This document shows positions 61,862-64,000 of a DNA stretch of 64,000 bases, piece by piece; within the stretch, counting starts at the first letter, position 1; every line of letters starts with the position of its first letter. The stretch lies in assembly GCA_963787895.1 (NCBI GenBank), contig CAWBEX010000008.1, positions 372,001 to 436,000 on the forward strand. Direction: 5' to 3'. Origin of the DNA: Anderseniella sp963787895. Its GTDB lineage: Bacteria; Pseudomonadota; Alphaproteobacteria; Rhizobiales; Aestuariivirgaceae. A model generated the notes under the pieces. It had not been told where the DNA came from. It did not search any database and saw nothing but the letters and a program-made list of their open reading frames with translations. Both the position numbers and the translations under genes were made by a program.

Positions 61862-62625
61862 GCTGCTTCCTCGCCGCCGCCCAGATAGGCATCCAGCACC
61901 TCCGGATTGGATCTGACTTCGTCCATCGACCCTTCCATCAGCACGGTGCCTTCTGCCAGCACGATCACCGGATCACAAAGCGATGCGATCATATCCATGT
62001 CGTGTTCAATGAGACAAAAGGTGTAGCCGCGCTCGTGGCGCAGTCGTTCGATCATGTCGCGTATCTTGAGCAAAAGCGTGGGGTTGACGCCTGCGCCCGG
62101 TTCATCAAGCAAAACCAGCTTTGCATCGGTCATCATGGTGCGGCCAAGTTCCAGCAGCTTTTTCTGGCCGCCTGACAGGTTGCCTGCCAGTTCGTCGCGC
62201 AAGTGCGATATGGACAGAAATTCCAGCGCGTCTTCCGCCATCTGGCGAACTTCAATCTCGCGCGCACGGACAGCACCGGGCTTGAGCCAGTTATTGAACA
62301 CGTGCTCTCCGGGCTGCGGTGCCGGCACAACCATGAGGTTTTCCAGCACGGTCATCTTGGAAAATTCATGCGGTATCTGGAAGGTGCGCACGATGCCCTT
62401 GTGAAACATCTTGTGCGTTGGCAGGCCGGCGATGTTCTCGCCCTGAAATATTATCTTGCCGGAGGTCGGTTCAAGCTCACCTGCAATCATGTTGAAGGTT
62501 GTCGTCTTGCCTGCGCCATTCGGGCCGATCAACCCCGTGATTGTGCCTTCGGCAATCTTGAAGCTGCAGTCACGCACAGCTTGCAAGCCCCCGAAGCTCT
62601 TGTTCAGTCCTTCAATGCTTAGCAC
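61858..62625 (-). CDS. livG: Branched-chain amino acid-type ABC ATPase LivG
   Basis: ATP-binding subunit of 255 residues with Walker A GPNGAGKTTTFNMIAGE, signature NLSGGQKKLLELG, Walker B LVLLDEPGAGVNP and the LivG-type C-terminal LAEGTVLMEGSMDEV. The start is GTG 62625. It is the first gene of the operon, which reads livG–livF–livH–livM–livK toward the left. The 160-base region to the right is a divergent promoter area shared with the methyltransferase gene. Confidence 0.94.
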   Translation of the reverse strand: MLSIEGLNKSFGGLQAVRDCSFKIAEGTITGLIGPNGAGKTTTFNMIAGELEPTSGKIIFQGENIAGLPTHKMFHKGIVRTFQIPHEFSKMTVLENLMVVPAPQPGEHVFNNWLKPGAVRAREIEVRQMAEDALEFLSISHLRDELAGNLSGGQKKLLELGRTMMTDAKLVLLDEPGAGVNPTLLLKIRDMIERLRHERGYTFCLIEHDMDMIASLCDPVIVLAEGTVLMEGSMDEVRSNPEVLDAYLGGGEEAA

Positions 62626-62789
62626 TCGTTTCCCACCCTGCGGTCTTGACTGGTCTGAAGCCAGCTATTGGGGCGGAAGTATGTACAGGCACAAATGAAA
62701 GTTGCAAGCTGCCGCAGAAAAAAATGTTGCCGTTGCAAAGCCTATCCATACATCCATACACTTGAGTAAAGTGACCACAGGAGAACCGC

Positions 62790-63569
62790 ATGACTGGCCC
62801 GGAAGATCTTTACCCCAAGCCGGTGATCAACTTTCTCGAGATCCTCTGGGGGCAAGGTTGGTTGTCACCAGGCGGCCCAGAAGAGCTGTCACGGCTGCTG
62901 GAAGGCGAGGATTTGCAAGGCAAGCACGTGCTCGACATCGGGTGTGGGGCAGGTGGCATCGATTGCTTGCTGGTATCGAAGTATGGTGCAGCCAGGGTTA
63001 CCGGGATTGACGTTGAAGCCCCGGTGCTTGAGACAGCCCGCAGCCGTGTCGCGGATGCAGGATTGCAGCAACAGATCGAACTGGTGCACGTCCTGCCTGG
63101 CCGGTTACCGTTCGATACCGCATCATTCGACGTTGTCTTTTCAAAGGACTCGATCGTTCATATCCCGGACAAGACAGCACTTGCTGCAGATATTTTCAGG
63201 GTTCTGAAGCCCGGCGGGGTGTTTGTTGCCTCAGACTGGCTGACTTCACATGATGGTGAACCTTCCCTTCAGATGCGGGAATATCTGAAGTCGGAGGATC
63301 TTGATTTCGGCATGGCCTCGCCTCTTATTTATGAGAAGGCGCTTGCCGAGGCTGGGTTCGGTGAAGTGGCGTTGCGCAATCGCAACAAATGGTATGCAAA
63401 CCAGGCCCGTCAGGAATTGCAACAGCTGAAGGGCGAGTTGGGCGATGAGGCAAGGAGCCAGCTGGGCGATGAACTGATTGACCATAATATTGCTACATGG
63501 AGCCTGATGCTGCGGGTGCTGGATAGTGGCGAGCATTGTCCACACCACATACGAGGTACGAAACCCTAA
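62790..63569 (+). CDS. SAM methyltransferase, phosphoethanolamine N-methyltransferase-like
   Basis: Class I methyltransferase of 259 residues with SAM motif VLDIGCGAGG (47–56), TGIDVE, FSKDSIVHI (117–125) and VLKPGGVFVASDW. N-terminal FLEILWGQGWLSPGG and the FSKDSIVHI segment closely echo the phosphoethanolamine methyltransferases of Plasmodium and plants (motifs EFIFGENYISSGG and SRDAILH), with Tyr8 and His124 where the Plasmodium enzyme uses Tyr19 and His132. It overlaps a BetI-like regulator gene, which suggests choline or phosphocholine metabolism. Confidence 0.8.
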   Translation: MTGPEDLYPKPVINFLEILWGQGWLSPGGPEELSRLLEGEDLQGKHVLDIGCGAGGIDCLLVSKYGAARVTGIDVEAPVLETARSRVADAGLQQQIELVHVLPGRLPFDTASFDVVFSKDSIVHIPDKTALAADIFRVLKPGGVFVASDWLTSHDGEPSLQMREYLKSEDLDFGMASPLIYEKALAEAGFGEVALRNRNKWYANQARQELQQLKGELGDEARSQLGDELIDHNIATWSLMLRVLDSGEHCPHHIRGTKP

Positions 63570-64000
63570 ATGGGGCAGGAATTGAAAACACCCCGCAAGG
63601 CTAGCCGCGATGTGCGCAAACGGCAGCTGATTGAGGCCACCATTGATGTGCTGGCGGAGCGCGGGTATTCCAGCCTCACCATCGGAGACGTTGCACGAAA
63701 GGCCGGACTGTCGATGGGTATCGTCAATTTCCATTTCCAGTCAAAGGACGTGCTGTTGGCGGAAACGCTCAGACATCTCGCTGCACAGTACCGCAGAAAC
63801 TGGATGGCTGCGGTTGAGGAGGCGGGCCCCGACCCGGCAGCCAGGCTGTATGCCATGACCGCTGCGGATTTCGCCACCGAGATATGCACAAGCAGAATCC
63901 TCCAGGCATGGGTGAGCTTTTGGGCAGAGGCGCAGTCCCGGCCGGGTTATGACGCAATGTATGGCGAAGACGAGAAAGAGTATCTTGATACACTGACAGC
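63570..64000 (+). CDS. betI: BetI-like TetR-family regulator, 3' end cut by window edge
   Basis: The ATG overlaps the methyltransferase stop (TAAATG) and the frame stays open to the window edge, giving 143 visible residues. It has a TetR helix-turn-helix (about 16–62, RQLIEATIDVLAERGYSSLT, then AGLSMGIVNFHFQSKDVLLA) and a following segment ILQAWVSFWAEAQSRPGYDA matching the BetI pattern (KAWLAFWASSMHQP). BetI represses choline-to-betaine genes in response to choline. The end of the gene and its targets lie outside the window. Confidence 0.85.
   Translation, partial: MGQELKTPRKASRDVRKRQLIEATIDVLAERGYSSLTIGDVARKAGLSMGIVNFHFQSKDVLLAETLRHLAAQYRRNWMAAVEEAGPDPAARLYAMTAADFATEICTSRILQAWVSFWAEAQSRPGYDAMYGEDEKEYLDTLT

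Noticed and set aside
62740..62760. Tandem CCATACAT repeat upstream of the methyltransferase
   Set aside because: Two 8-base near-copies only; too short to separate from chance, though it lies in a divergent promoter region.
1..64000. Mobile elements, prophage, CRISPR, tRNA/rRNA genes, defence systems
   Set aside because: No transposase, integrase, phage, Cas, restriction or toxin-like protein and no regularly spaced repeat array was seen. The window reads as stable core chromosome.

Overview
The window is a 64 kb stretch of core chromosome from an alphaproteobacterium, most likely a member of the Hyphomicrobiales (Rhizobiales). The placement rests on gene order as I know it from rhizobial genomes: trpS–nfuA–tsaB/rimI–miaB–phoH–ybeY–corC–lnt–HTH–metK–trmB–rimP–nusA–ylxR–infB–rbfA–truB–rpsO–pnp, irr–fabA–fabB–fabI, and coaBC–ubiB–ubiE–mutM–ech–rpsT–dnaA. 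Alphaproteobacterial hallmarks include Irr, the ActSR/RegBA redox pair, MmcB, the YlxR–L7Ae fusion and a CxxxxC zinc finger in MutM. I could not assign a genus.

Layout. Positions 1–8.4 kb carry tRNA and ribosome maturation genes (trpS is cut by the left edge), a Fe-S carrier (nfuA), a fused TsaB–RimI protein, a CorC-like protein and Lnt. Positions 8.5–20.8 kb carry an HTH regulator, metK, trmB and the transcription/translation operon rimP–nusA–ylxR–infB–rbfA–truB–rpsO–pnp, with several RNA hairpins. Positions 20.8–26.6 kb hold a hydrolase, a 2-hydroxyacid dehydrogenase, an SH3-domain protein, the iron regulator irr and, divergent from it, the fabA–fabB–fabI unsaturated fatty acid genes. Positions 26.6–31.5 kb, minus strand, hold moeB, dut, coaBC, ubiB and ubiE. 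Positions 31.6–43.2 kb, plus strand, hold mutM, an enoyl-CoA hydratase, rpsT, a gene-free stretch of about 0.65 kb, then dnaA–dnaN–recF–gyrB and a class A penicillin-binding protein.

Positions 43.2–50.5 kb hold a YgjP-like metallopeptidase, an intracellular PHB depolymerase, a SCO1 copper chaperone divergent from actS–actR, the repair protein MmcB and an ABC-2 exporter. Positions 50.8–55.5 kb are the most accessory-looking part: a CrtI-type desaturase/oxidase, a PlsC-type acyltransferase and a membrane glycosyltransferase in one operon, then a convergent GT-B glycosyltransferase. The first three match the enzyme classes used to make acylated glycosyl carotenoids such as staphyloxanthin, but no carotenoid synthase is in the window. 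Then come pobA, pyrC, a complete livGFHMK branched-chain amino acid type ABC operon, a phosphoethanolamine-methyltransferase-like gene and a BetI-type regulator cut by the right edge.

Functional links. Irr and an Irr-box-like palindrome upstream of nfuA suggest iron control of Fe-S assembly. ActSR next to SCO1 links redox sensing to cytochrome oxidase assembly. PMT plus BetI suggests choline or phosphatidylcholine metabolism. I saw no prophage, insertion sequence, CRISPR array, tRNA or rRNA gene, and no wholly novel system. The points most worth a second look are the nfuA palindrome, the carotenoid-like cluster, the dnaA upstream region, the PMT/BetI pair and the TsaB–RimI fusion.
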